Part shown: positions 23,991 through 32,448 of the stretch, one piece after another
Position numbering within the stretch: the first letter of the stretch is position 1
Layout: each line of letters begins with the position of its first letter
Assembly (NCBI RefSeq): GCF_009764685.1
Contig: NZ_VHLM01000010.1
Coordinates: 1-64,000, forward strand
DNA length: 64,000 nt
Source of the DNA: Flavobacterium sp. I-STPP5a
Lineage (GTDB): Bacteria > Bacteroidota > Bacteroidia > Flavobacteriales > Flavobacteriaceae
Direction of reading: 5' to 3'
Made by a program: the position numbers and the translations under genes
Notes under the pieces: generated by a model
Database searches by the model: none
Seen by the model: only the letters and a program-made list of their open reading frames with translations
What the model was told of the DNA's origin: nothing

Positions 23991-25407
23991 TTGTTATAAT
24001 TAATTTGAACTCATATTTGCCGCCTGTTTTTTTGTCTTTGTACTGCAATTGATTCTCCTCGGCATATCTTTTAATCCATTTAGTTAGCATGTGTGAAGAA
24101 ATTTCTTTTAAATGGGGGTAGCTATCTATGAATTTCTTAAAAATATCTTTTTTTTCAATCCATATACCAGTGCTTAAAAATCCATTTAAAGTAAAGTCGT
24201 GAAATTCGGTAGAAGTTCGTTGAGTAAACTTGTTGACTTTTAGCTTTAAAGGTTTGGCTTCCAAAAGCCCCTCTTTTAAGAAAAATTGTATGCAATCAAT
24301 CATGAAACTAAAAAAGCAATTCCATTCATTTTCATCCCAATCGTCAAAAAACAGATTTTTATAAACCATTTTGGGGGTTAATTTCTCTGAAAAATAATTA
24401 GGAATTTCAAATTCGTGCCTTCTTCTTATGTCAGAGCTTCCTCCAGGACCTGAGACTGGAGAATTAGACGAAACTATAATCTTTGGAGACTCTTCTGCTT
24501 TTAGTGTAAATTCCTCTTTTCCTTTCTTTTCAATTACAAATCCAGAGGTCGCCATTGAATATAGTAATTCTAATGAAAACTTACTGTCTACGTCATCAAA
24601 ACATACAATGTCAGTTGTGTTACTGATTCTTTGATTGTTAAATCTTGAGTCCCTTTTCATGTTTTTTCCATCCATTAAAACAGTTTCCACACAATGGGAC
24701 AGTGCTTTAGATAGCAAGCTTTTGCCTGTTCCTCCATTAGTAGGGCCTCCTTTTGTAGCATTTTCATCCAGAAAGATAACTACCTTACATACAGCAGGAT
24801 TATTGTGTCTATGCAGTAAATAGCCAAGTGTTGCTTTAAGTGCTTTAAATCTCTCTGGATCTTCTTTTGATAATTTAAAACAAAAGTCATTAAATTGTCC
24901 ACTATTAAAATTGACTAGATTAAAATCTTTGTGAATTATTCTATTAGCCCATATTTTGTGAGGAAGTTTTTCATAAGGTACTAATACTATGTCAGTTTCA
25001 TTAACTTTTACTGCTGTGTTCTTAAAATATAGCCAAGCGCAATCCTTTGGGTCTTTGTCACTGATTCCTTTTACTTTTGGGAGTAATTCATATTTTTTTC
25101 TGTTTAAGTAGCCGCCTATTCCTCTTACAAAAACTTCTAAGACATCGAGTTCTTTTATAGAAATCAGGTAGTTTCTAATAAAACACGATAAATCTCCTTC
25201 ACTAACATCACTTACAATATTGTCAACAATCCTGACTAACCTTGTCGCTCCTCCAATATTCATGTTACCAAACCCATTTTTACCTAAAAATTTGATTAAT
25301 TCAAAGTGAATAATCTTAGGAACGCCATTGTCATAGTGGTAAAACCCTGCTGTTTTTTTTAATTTTTGTTTTTCATTCCCTACTTTTGTCTGTTTTTCCT
25401 TTACCAT
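23965..25407 (-). CDS. phage/plasmid-type SF3 helicase (replication protein)
   Basis: A 480-residue protein. Residues about 205-335 form an SF3/AAA+ core: Walker A NGGTGKSLL (224-232), Walker B DIVCFDDVD (266-274), sensor-1 IIVSSNSP (310-317) and a triple Arg (328-330) as likely Arg finger. The N-terminal part has no clear archaeo-eukaryotic primase motifs, and the C-terminus (about 400-470) looks like winged helix. Similar DUF5906/D5-like proteins start replication of phages, satellites and plasmids. It is the strongest sign that the island can replicate autonomously. It ends with a DDDDANE tail produced by the trinucleotide run shared with the next gene. Confidence 0.85.
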   Translation of the reverse strand: MVKEKQTKVGNEKQKLKKTAGFYHYDNGVPKIIHFELIKFLGKNGFGNMNIGGATRLVRIVDNIVSDVSEGDLSCFIRNYLISIKELDVLEVFVRGIGGYLNRKKYELLPKVKGISDKDPKDCAWLYFKNTAVKVNETDIVLVPYEKLPHKIWANRIIHKDFNLVNFNSGQFNDFCFKLSKEDPERFKALKATLGYLLHRHNNPAVCKVVIFLDENATKGGPTNGGTGKSLLSKALSHCVETVLMDGKNMKRDSRFNNQRISNTTDIVCFDDVDSKFSLELLYSMATSGFVIEKKGKEEFTLKAEESPKIIVSSNSPVSGPGGSSDIRRRHEFEIPNYFSEKLTPKMVYKNLFFDDWDENEWNCFFSFMIDCIQFFLKEGLLEAKPLKLKVNKFTQRTSTEFHDFTLNGFLSTGIWIEKKDIFKKFIDSYPHLKEISSHMLTKWIKRYAEENQLQYKDKKTGGKYEFKLIITNDDDDANE

Positions 25408-25543
25408 AAATCTTTTCTGTTATTAAGCCCTTTTAATATTTTCGTTGTTCGCAGGGCGTTAACGATTTCAACACGGCAAATCTAAGCAGAGAAAGAAATT
25501 AGGATGGGTAAGAAATTTTATACCCAAGAAAAACAAATAAGTT

Positions 25544-26353
25544 TTACTGGGGATTAAAGAAGTCACTCTCAGAGAAAATTTCCTCTAAAGATTGGAGTGT
25601 AGGTTCAGCAGATTTAATGTATTTATCATCAAGTAACTCATCTGCTGCTTTTTTAGATTTTTTTATTTCCTTAAACTTCAGTTCTTTATCGTCATAGTAT
25701 GTAAAGAAGGATTCAATTAGCCGGTGTAAATGCAAGGGGTTTATCTCTCCAATTATTTTATTCTTATGAAGTAAAGAGAATAAAACTACTACTTGGTTTT
25801 TTGTTAGTTTGAATGGAATTTTCCCTGGAATATCTAATGTTTCTGCAAGATGCACTGTATTAATATACTCATAAAGCCTATCGATTTCGTTTATGATTTT
25901 AATTTTAAATGAGGAATCTAGATACTGTGAATTGTTTATATCATCAATAAAAAGAGCTAAACCTTTAAGTTTATGACTGCAGAATCTTTGGATTGCAGTT
26001 GTTTCGTATATTGCTTTTGTAGTGATTTCTTTTTCAAATGATTGTTTTAAAAAATCTAACTGATTTTTCATCTTTGGATAGAGATAATCATCGTAGAAGT
26101 TCATTGAATGCTCATAATCAACAGTATTACTTTTTTCATTGTAAGACTCTCCAAAATTGTCTAACTCAAAATCATCGATGGTTTCTTTTTTAAAAATTAC
26201 GGTAATGCTATTTATTGAATCATCGATTTTCTCGCTTTCACTACCCTCAGTAAATCTAATCGATTCATAAATAATGTCTTGAAGTAAAAACTCTCTCTTT
26301 AGCTTATAAAAACTTTCTTTGTTTAAAATTTGTTTGAATGAGATTCTATCCAT
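25544..26353 (-). CDS. unknown island protein, possibly RteC-like C-terminus
   Basis: A 269-residue, Lys/Glu-rich, mostly helical soluble protein. I do not recognise it with certainty. The C-terminal segment (KLTKNQVVVLFSLLHKNKII and the following helices) resembles the C-terminal winged-helix-like part of RteC-type regulators common on Bacteroidota mobile elements, but the match is only by eye. It lies 136 bp upstream of the helicase gene on the same strand, so it may regulate or assist replication. Confidence 0.65.
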   Translation of the reverse strand: MDRISFKQILNKESFYKLKREFLLQDIIYESIRFTEGSESEKIDDSINSITVIFKKETIDDFELDNFGESYNEKSNTVDYEHSMNFYDDYLYPKMKNQLDFLKQSFEKEITTKAIYETTAIQRFCSHKLKGLALFIDDINNSQYLDSSFKIKIINEIDRLYEYINTVHLAETLDIPGKIPFKLTKNQVVVLFSLLHKNKIIGEINPLHLHRLIESFFTYYDDKELKFKEIKKSKKAADELLDDKYIKSAEPTLQSLEEIFSESDFFNPQ

Positions 26354-26510
26354 TTTTGTCTTATGTTATTTATTGAATGCAGTAGAACTGATTCCTACCG
26401 CATTCAAAAGTAATAATTGCAATTTCTTTTTCAGTGGTTTTATTGATAAAGGAGAAACCGTCTCAAAAGTTGGTTATCGAAATTCAGCATAACTCCTTGT
26501 TTTATAATAG

Positions 26511-26774
26511 CTACTCTGTAAATTCCTCAATAAGGATTTCAAAAGAGTGGTAATGGTACGCATTCCCTTCTATAATAAAAATTGTTTTTAATTCTGTTGT
26601 TACTTTAACCTCGCTAACCCAAACTAATTGCCCTTTCCTTAGCAGTCCAACGTTGGATAAGACCTTGACTCTGAAAGGGCAAAAAAGTAATTTGAGCACA
26701 TTGTAATACGTTATTACATAAAGTTCTTTAGGCGAACTGTATTGAAGCACATCTGCTAATTCATGGTCTTCCAT
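26511..26774 (-). CDS. small unknown island protein
   Basis: An 87-residue protein without signal peptide or membrane helix. It is rich in beta-type alternation (GQLVWVSEVKVTTELKTIFI), suggesting a small barrel or SH3-like fold. No family recognised. It starts 56 bp after the DUF3871 gene in the same direction, and the 157-bp gap that follows shows nothing convincing. Probably real because of operon position and normal composition. Confidence 0.6.
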   Translation of the reverse strand: MEDHELADVLQYSSPKELYVITYYNVLKLLFCPFRVKVLSNVGLLRKGQLVWVSEVKVTTELKTIFIIEGNAYHYHSFEILIEEFTE

Positions 26775-26830
26775 AATTTCTTCTTTCTCTACCTCCCGTT
26801 AAGTATTCCCTGCAAACAAAAGAGCGATGA

Positions 26831-27826
26831 TTAATAATGGAGGAACCAATTGGGAATGTTGTTTTGGATGGATTTACCTAGGTTGTTGATTAGTTCGTAT
26901 GCGTTGACATTCCGTTCTAGGTTATTATCGATGTAAGATGATTTGTTGGCTTCTGTAAATAAGTTGTATAGATTCCAGAAACTTATCGAACCATCGGGAC
27001 TTCTTGAGAAGTTTGGACATTGGTAATAGTCTTTCGCAATGTTGTTTATCTGACTGTCATTCAATGAAATTGGGAAGATTGACTTCTGTGTGTGCTTGTC
27101 TAAGTGCGTAAACATTCTGAATTTTCCAATTAAGTGTGCAAATTGCGTTTCAGACAACTTGTGTTCAATCATTCCCTCCATCATTTTAAGGTGATTATCT
27201 CTCTTGTAATTAGAGAAAAGTTCAATCATTTTGTCTTCTAGTTCATAAATGGAAGATATCCTTATTTCATTGGAAAAGCCATCAGTACTAATGCACAGGT
27301 TGGTACATACCTTATTTTTGAAACCAATAAAAACTTTGAATTTTTCCATTGATTTTTTGGAATAAAGGTTCTCCTGATTATACGCTCGGACTCCGCCAAT
27401 GCTCAATGTAAGCTCATTTCCGTTAACAATTTGCTTTGTCGAGGGTAAATCTATAATGAAGGCGCATCGTTCGTAATAAATGGTTTTTTCGTGTTCTTCA
27501 AGATCCTTTGCAGGTTTTCCTATTGCTGATGGAATTCTTCCTTTTACTACGTGGCTTACTCTAATATCAGGTGTTTTCTGAAGTACCCCAGGCAGTAATT
27601 TTTGAATTATTTGTTGGCATTTATCTACAAACTGGAAATGGCTAATTGTTGACTCGTTATCCTTTGAGAATACAGGGATTATACAATCTTTTTCCAGATG
27701 CTCTAAGCTCACTATTTCAGTATTGGCTTCAATAAAACTACTGGATGGTTTGTTTATTATCTCGTTTTCATCTACTAGATGCTCGTTGATGCTACTATTA
27801 AGTACTAATTCCATGAGTTTCTTCAA
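26831..27826 (-). CDS. DUF3871 family protein
   Basis: A 331-residue protein matching the DUF3871 pattern common on Bacteroidota mobile elements: RVSHVVKGRIPSAIGKPAKD, then LEEHEKTIYYERCAFIIDLP, LTLSIGGVRAYNQENLYSK and FKVFIGFKNKVCTNLCISTDG. The family resembles DUF932 proteins of phages and plasmids, with unknown biochemical role, probably linked to replication or recombination. Start at 27826 overlaps the Sak4-like gene by 29 nt; a second ATG at 27814 is also possible. Gene order Sak4-DUF3871-helicase suggests one DNA-processing module. Confidence 0.85.
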   Translation of the reverse strand: MKKLMELVLNSSINEHLVDENEIINKPSSSFIEANTEIVSLEHLEKDCIIPVFSKDNESTISHFQFVDKCQQIIQKLLPGVLQKTPDIRVSHVVKGRIPSAIGKPAKDLEEHEKTIYYERCAFIIDLPSTKQIVNGNELTLSIGGVRAYNQENLYSKKSMEKFKVFIGFKNKVCTNLCISTDGFSNEIRISSIYELEDKMIELFSNYKRDNHLKMMEGMIEHKLSETQFAHLIGKFRMFTHLDKHTQKSIFPISLNDSQINNIAKDYYQCPNFSRSPDGSISFWNLYNLFTEANKSSYIDNNLERNVNAYELINNLGKSIQNNIPNWFLHY

Positions 27827-28688
27827 TTAATGGTTTTACAATTTCTTTTTCGTCGACTACGTGACTGGCGATGTTTTCTATCTGGTTTTTCCTGTTCATA
27901 ATGGCATTGTGAATCTGCTTTTGAAGCGAAGGATATTTGGAATACACATGCTTCAATCCCTCAAGATTCTCACAAGCATTAATCTCAGACATCGCTATTT
28001 CAACTGAAATCCCCAGATTACACCATTCAATAAGCTTCTTTCCTGTGGATGAATTAATAATGAATTCGGGTTTCCCAGAGAACAAACCAGTTCTATCTTT
28101 AGAAGCGGTAACAAGATGATTGTCATTTATAAGCTCAAAATTGACTGTCAGCTCATATTCAAAACCGTCTCTTGTAATTTCCTTAGTTCCTAGCTTCATT
28201 ACTTTAGTCTTACCGTTGCCGTCTTTATCAAGACTGTAATCTGTTTTGCGTCTTACAGTAGAAATTACGTGGCAGTTTGAATTAAGAATTTTATCGATAA
28301 AGGCTTGATGACGCGGAGTTATTTTAGCCCAATCTTGGAATCTTCCTCCAAGCTGTTCATGTAATTCCAAGCATCCACCTTTGCCAGACCACTCGTGTGA
28401 AATACTGTCAATTATAACTACTTCAATTTCTTCTTTTTCACAAACCTCAATGGCTTGAATGTACCGCTCTGGAGCGTATGGCTCATTCAAAGACAATACG
28501 TTAAAATCTCCTAAGTGGGAGTAGAGGCTGGCACTGTTATTTTCAGTGTCAATTATAGCTATTTTAGTCCAATCGTTAGTGATTCCGTAAGCTAATAGCA
28601 AAGCTGAGTAAGACTTCCCAAAGCCACTTGCTCCGCTTAAACCCAGTCTTAATTTCACTTGGTTCCTTTGTGCTTTTTGTAATTTCAT
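27798..28688 (-). CDS. Sak4-like RecA-fold ATPase (AAA_24)
   Basis: A 296-residue protein with Walker A GASGFGKSYS (19-28), a TEN motif (DTENNSASLYSH, 47-58) and Walker B VVIIDSISHEWSGKGG (90-105), followed by a RecA-like core to about residue 215 and a helical tail. This is the layout of Sak4-type phage recombinases, which promote annealing with an SSB partner. The neighbouring small beta-rich protein upstream (28800-29144) could be that partner. Role in DNA replication or recombination of the island is inferred. Confidence 0.83.
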   Translation of the reverse strand: MKLQKAQRNQVKLRLGLSGASGFGKSYSALLLAYGITNDWTKIAIIDTENNSASLYSHLGDFNVLSLNEPYAPERYIQAIEVCEKEEIEVVIIDSISHEWSGKGGCLELHEQLGGRFQDWAKITPRHQAFIDKILNSNCHVISTVRRKTDYSLDKDGNGKTKVMKLGTKEITRDGFEYELTVNFELINDNHLVTASKDRTGLFSGKPEFIINSSTGKKLIEWCNLGISVEIAMSEINACENLEGLKHVYSKYPSLQKQIHNAIMNRKNQIENIASHVVDEKEIVKPLIEETHGIST

Positions 28689-28745
28689 ACTGATGTTATT
28701 TGATGTTGTTATTGGTCGTTATTCGACATAATAAATTATTGTTAT

Positions 28746-28778
28746 AAAAAAAAAAGGAACTCCTTTTGAGAGTTCCTT
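28746..28778 (-). terminator. rho-independent terminator
   Basis: On the minus strand AAGGAACTC pairs with GAGTTCCTT and is followed by a run of ten Ts. It lies just downstream of the small gene ending at 28800, so that gene may be expressed separately from the Sak4 operon. Confidence 0.88.
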
Positions 28779-28799
28779 AATTACTTATAGTGAGGTGTT

Positions 28800-29144
28800 T
28801 TAGTACACCATTTCATTTTTTAGCACGTTGCTTTCAACGATGCTTTCTTCTTCTGAAAGGTATTCGTATCGGTGCGACATTTTGATGATTTCGCCCGTTT
28901 CCCGAATGGTAAATTCATAAGGGTCTACTGTTACCTTTTTTATAGTTCCGGGCATTTGAGTTCCTAGTAGTGCCTTACAGGTTGGTTCGTTAAACGTACA
29001 CGACACTTTAGTTGTTCGCGCAGTAAAGTAAGTCTTTCCAGTTTCTTTACTTTTTACAGATTCAATTCCTCCTTGTACTTCAAGAGCATAGAAAGTTTCC
29101 CCATTCTCTCTTTGATATTTTTTGTAATCCACAATTGTAACCAT
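28800..29144 (-). CDS. small protein, possibly ssDNA-binding-like
   Basis: A 114-residue protein from ATG 29144 (MVTIVDYKKYQRENGET); an in-frame ATG at 29171 would add nine residues. The sequence is beta-rich with aromatic and basic residues (TFYALEVQGGIESVKSKETGK, TYFTARTTKVSCTF), compatible with an OB-fold, and a C-terminal acidic tail (YEYLSEEESIVES) like those of SSB proteins. Position next to a Sak4-type recombinase supports an SSB-like role. Family not certain. Confidence 0.68.
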   Translation of the reverse strand: MVTIVDYKKYQRENGETFYALEVQGGIESVKSKETGKTYFTARTTKVSCTFNEPTCKALLGTQMPGTIKKVTVDPYEFTIRETGEIIKMSHRYEYLSEEESIVESNVLKNEMVY

Positions 29145-29363
29145 AGTTTTTATAATTTTAAGATTAAACATTGACGGGCATATCCCAAAACATAAAAAGA
29201 GTAGGGCTGATGTGTTTGATTACTAAGAGTGTGACTTAAAAAAAAATTAAAAATTTGTATTGGGTTATGACATCATGAAAATTTGTAGCCTAAAAGTAAA
29301 TGCATCGCCCTAAAGAAAAATTGGTTATAGGTTTTCATGTTTTTAGTCAGAGGTTATCACAAT

Positions 29364-29996
29364 TTATACTTCCTTGTTAGAAGTTTCTTGAACCCATTTT
29401 GCGCCTTTTAAGACAAATCTAAATACTACTAAAACACCTGATGCAATTAGAAATGTATAGAAAGCACTAGTCTGGGATTTTTCAGTAAAAATTTGTTTTC
29501 TCCTTTCTATGTTACTTTGCCAATTATCACTCATGTAACAATCGAATGGGAAGTCACTAACAGCAATTCCCGTCATATAATTCCCGTCAATATGAATTTT
29601 TTCGGCAACATTAAAATTATCGAATTTATCAGCTTCGTAAACCACAAAGTAAAAAATTGGAAATGACACAACACCAATAATAAGTCCATATAATATCTGT
29701 TTAAATACAGATTTTGTTTCTTTGGCGACAACAACTTCAGATTTTGGACTTATAAATTTTTCTTTCTTTTTGCTAATCTCAGCTTCAATCTTTAATGCTT
29801 TTTCAGGTTTAGTTGGAATTGGAGGAGGTATTTTCTTTATTAACTCTTGTAATTCTTCAACATTAATCGCCTCAACCCAATTATCGATTTCTTCTGTCCA
29901 AATAAGTGTTGTCTTGACAAGATTTTTCTCCCTTAACTCATCAAGGGAGAATGGACCTTGTTGCATATCATTAATTACTATATAGAATTTGCTCAT
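29364..29996 (-). CDS. GYF_2 (DUF4339) domain membrane protein
   Basis: A 210-residue protein. Residues 1-50 match the GYF_2 domain (FYIVINDMQQGPFSLDELRE, then TLIWTEEIDNWVEA), a peptide-binding module often placed before membrane segments. A Pro-rich and charged linker follows, then a hydrophobic segment (about 100-120) and a second near residue 180-195, with a loop between them. It probably sits in the inner membrane. It is first of a small cluster of unknown genes between the recombination genes and the repressor. Function unknown. Confidence 0.75.
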   Translation of the reverse strand: MSKFYIVINDMQQGPFSLDELREKNLVKTTLIWTEEIDNWVEAINVEELQELIKKIPPPIPTKPEKALKIEAEISKKKEKFISPKSEVVVAKETKSVFKQILYGLIIGVVSFPIFYFVVYEADKFDNFNVAEKIHIDGNYMTGIAVSDFPFDCYMSDNWQSNIERRKQIFTEKSQTSAFYTFLIASGVLVVFRFVLKGAKWVQETSNKEV

Positions 29997-30020
29997 TATT
30001 ACTTTTTTTGATTTAATTAT

Positions 30021-30722
30021 TTATTCGCAGAATGTTGTATTGTCAAAAACATCGTTAAGAGCACTTGTTATTTCATTTTCTGTAAATCCGGTTACTTTAA
30101 ATTTGCAATAATAGTATGGAGCAGTTTCTAAAATGTCCAATTGTATATATATTGAACCAATATCTTTTATTGAACCGTCACAATTTTCTTCATAGACCAT
30201 TGTTCCAAAATCATCATCATACTCTATCTCTACATTTGTGTCTTCCAAGTATGGAATAATAGAATTTCTAAGGCATTTTTTGATTTTTACAAAACATGTA
30301 TCTAATCCTATTTTTGTATACACTCCAGGCACCACCCCTCCATAAATTTTGTCATTTTCTTTGAAAACGTTAAGAATTAACTTATTACTTAAATTACTTG
30401 ATCTCAAATAATCATAAACTTTGTCAGATTCAATATTCTTGGCGTAAAAAACATTTTTCAAACCGCCTGCTGTATTAATTTTCCGCGGTAATACTGATGC
30501 ATCTAATATGTAATCTGTGTACTGATTTTCAAAAATGTAATCTCTTGGACTCAAATCACTAGTATCAATAGCAATAATTGAGTCGTCGCTAATTTCAATA
30601 CAAGCCAGTGATATAACAGATCCTACTTCTTTATTTTTATCTAAACGAGTTGCTTTGACATAATACCAACAAGTGAAGTCTTGCCCATTAAAAATTCTAT
30701 TTATATATGTTTTAATCGCCAT
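30021..30722 (-). CDS. unknown island protein
   Basis: A 233-residue soluble, acidic protein (EIEYDDDFGTMVYEENCD) with no signal peptide. I do not recognise a family. It starts with MAIKTYINRIFNGQDFTCWYY. It ends 24 bp before the GYF_2 gene, same strand, so the two may be one unit. Confidence 0.65.
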   Translation of the reverse strand: MAIKTYINRIFNGQDFTCWYYVKATRLDKNKEVGSVISLACIEISDDSIIAIDTSDLSPRDYIFENQYTDYILDASVLPRKINTAGGLKNVFYAKNIESDKVYDYLRSSNLSNKLILNVFKENDKIYGGVVPGVYTKIGLDTCFVKIKKCLRNSIIPYLEDTNVEIEYDDDFGTMVYEENCDGSIKDIGSIYIQLDILETAPYYYCKFKVTGFTENEITSALNDVFDNTTFCE

Positions 30723-30765
30723 TTTATTATTTGGTTAAGATTATTTAATGTCTATTTTTTTTATC

Positions 30766-31107
30766 TTAAAACGGCATTACGCCTAGATAGATTAGATTGT
30801 TGTTTTCTTTAACTACGATTGAAAGGAGGGAATATTTATGGGTGTTGTCATAAAAGTTGTAATTAAGCGCTTCTTTATCTGTGTCCAAAGTTGACTGCTC
30901 TATTTTCAATAGAAGTTCACCATCCGAACTTTCATCAGCATGATTAAGCATTCCTTTAAAAAATTGATAGAAATCTTCCTTGTTAGGTGCTTCTGTCTCT
31001 ACCTCCCCTGACATTAGAAAAGGTAAAAATGATTCGGGGTTATTATTGATGCATGATAAAATCAATTCAGCCTTAATTTTTTCTATTGATGTTTGTTGCC
31101 AAATCAC
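30766..31107 (-). CDS. small unknown island protein
   Basis: A 113-residue acidic soluble protein (EVETEAPNKEDFYQFFKGML, then NHADESSDGELLLKIEQS). It lies 43 bp upstream of the 233-residue gene, same strand. No family recognised. Small acidic proteins beside larger unknowns are often immunity or regulatory partners, but nothing here proves it. Confidence 0.6.
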   Translation of the reverse strand: MIWQQTSIEKIKAELILSCINNNPESFLPFLMSGEVETEAPNKEDFYQFFKGMLNHADESSDGELLLKIEQSTLDTDKEALNYNFYDNTHKYSLLSIVVKENNNLIYLGVMPF

Positions 31108-31143
31108 TTTTACCTTTATTTAAGTTATTCTTTAATTTTAAAA

Positions 31144-31926
31144 TTAATTTGTGTAAGTGTATGTGTATTGATGAGTTTTACTGTTGGAGTAATCATACGC
31201 AGCTACTGATATAGGCTGATTCTCATCATTGTATTGATAAATAAAACTGTAACGTAAAACCCCGTTTTTATAAACTTCTTTGATGTTGTTTGGAGATAAA
31301 AAATGATAAATGTGATTTTGACCTAATAACGGGCAAATGTAATCGTCTAGCAATCCAAACTTTGTATACAAGACATTGAAGGGATTTATTTTATCATCAT
31401 AAGTAAATGTATATTCGTATGAGGGATTGTCGAATTCTTTTTGTTTTGTAACCTGAGTAGTATTGTACACAAATTCGACGCTTAAATCGTTGTTTTCGAC
31501 AATACTAGTAATTTGTTTTTGAGTGTTTAAATTGTAGGTATAATCTCTGTAAATCGATTTGTAAAAAATACTGCTAGTCATGTACGATATTGTTTCTACA
31601 GGATAGCTACTTAAATTATAGTTGTATGAGAAATCCTTTGGATTTACTGAATCGCCTGTAGCATAGTCTTTATCATGTGCAATTCTAATTAGTTTCTTGT
31701 TTTCATAACCAAGTTGTTGAGCTTGCATGTAATTGTTCAATTCTCCATAATTAACTTTAGTTAGAATGTTGTTCTCATAATGGTAGGAACTAAAACTTCC
31801 GTATGGTTCCCCTGTTTCTGTTACAGATATTAATAATTTGACATTTGTATTATTAGGCTGGTTGTCTTCTGGTTTAGAGCATGAAAACAAAAATGCGAAC
31901 GATAAAATAAAAATTAGATTCTTCAT
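31144..31926 (-). CDS. lipoprotein with beta-repeat (YD-like) pattern
   Basis: A 260-residue protein with lipobox LFSCS (Cys at about 16). The mature part has many Y-x-x-x-N/K-x-x-x-I units (YHYENNILTKVNYGELNNYM, YGNTQ-like turns such as FIYQYNDENQPISVAAYDYS) similar to the repeats of flavobacterial DUF4595/YD-type lipoproteins. Probably surface or periplasmic. Its promoter overlaps a palindromic operator next to the divergent repressor gene, so it is likely repressor-controlled. Envelope lipoproteins on mobile elements can act in entry exclusion, which is a speculation here. Confidence 0.75.
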   Translation of the reverse strand: MKNLIFILSFAFLFSCSKPEDNQPNNTNVKLLISVTETGEPYGSFSSYHYENNILTKVNYGELNNYMQAQQLGYENKKLIRIAHDKDYATGDSVNPKDFSYNYNLSSYPVETISYMTSSIFYKSIYRDYTYNLNTQKQITSIVENNDLSVEFVYNTTQVTKQKEFDNPSYEYTFTYDDKINPFNVLYTKFGLLDDYICPLLGQNHIYHFLSPNNIKEVYKNGVLRYSFIYQYNDENQPISVAAYDYSNSKTHQYTYTYTN

Positions 31927-31991
31927 AATTTATTTAAAAATATTGCCTACTCTGTTCAGTTTTCAGCATCCCCGTTGTTATTTCTATGTTT

Positions 31992-32013
31992 CAAATATAG
32001 GCAAATGTGCCTA
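31992..32013 (-). promoter_or_regulatory. promoter with overlapping palindromic operator in the divergent region
   Basis: On the minus strand TATATTTG (31992-31999) matches TAnnTTTG and would drive the lipoprotein gene. It overlaps the palindrome TAGGCA-AATG-TGCCTA (31998-32013). A further half-site, TTGCCTAC, lies at 31943-31950, nearer the lipoprotein start. The layout fits control by the divergent HTH protein starting at 32048. Confidence 0.62.
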
Positions 32014-32047
32014 CTGTATAATAACTTAATTCCTCGAATTTTATTTC

Positions 32048-32281
32048 GTGGATAATCAAGAAAAAATAAGAATATTAATTAGCTTTGGTGGAAAACTTCG
32101 AGAACTCCGTTTAGCAAAAGGTTTTACTCAAGAACAACTTGCTAATGAACTAGGTGTCGAAATTTCCCAAATCAGCAGAATTGAAAGAGGTATCATTAAT
32201 ACTTCTGTTACAACTTTGTATGCAATTTCCAAAACCTTAAAAATTGATGTTTCTCAATTATTCCTTTTTGACACTCCTTAA
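32048..32281 (+). CDS. Xre-family HTH transcriptional regulator
   Basis: A 77-residue protein made of a single Cro/CI helix-turn-helix (LRELRLAKGFTQEQLANELG, VEISQISRIERGIINTSVTT). It starts at GTG 32048. It is the only plus-strand gene of the island and is divergent from the lipoprotein gene; a 16-bp palindrome lies 35 bp upstream. It lacks the cleavable C-terminal domain of lambda CI, so any induction would need another signal. It likely represses its own and the lipoprotein promoter and may govern the element's state. Confidence 0.88.
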   Translation: MDNQEKIRILISFGGKLRELRLAKGFTQEQLANELGVEISQISRIERGIINTSVTTLYAISKTLKIDVSQLFLFDTP

Positions 32282-32422
32282 TTTTAAATTCAAAGCAAAC
32301 CTAAATTACTTTTATGAGTCTATTTTACGGTTTCCCGTAAACAGCCATTTTTTAGTGATTTAAGATGGTTATTTAAAGAGAGATAATTTACTAACAAAGG
32401 AATACGTATTGCTTCTTACTCA

Positions 32423-32442
32423 CAATACCCACTTTTAGTGAT
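32423..32442. repeat. 20-bp direct repeat, copy B
   Basis: Identical to 23162-23181. It ends 6 bp from the integrase stop codon. The surrounding 32282-32448 stretch also holds TACGGTTTCCCGTA (an inverted repeat near 32326) and a diverged copy of the repeat. Confidence 0.7.
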
Positions 32443-32448
32443 TTTCTA

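Noticed and set aside
26354..26510. Small minus-strand gene in the gap
   Set aside because: A coding-like tail of about 30 codons exists but has no start and is preceded by a stop.
23162..32442. The 20-bp repeat as the island's att core
   Set aside because: The 71-bp repeat at the tRNA, next to the integrase start, explains integration better.
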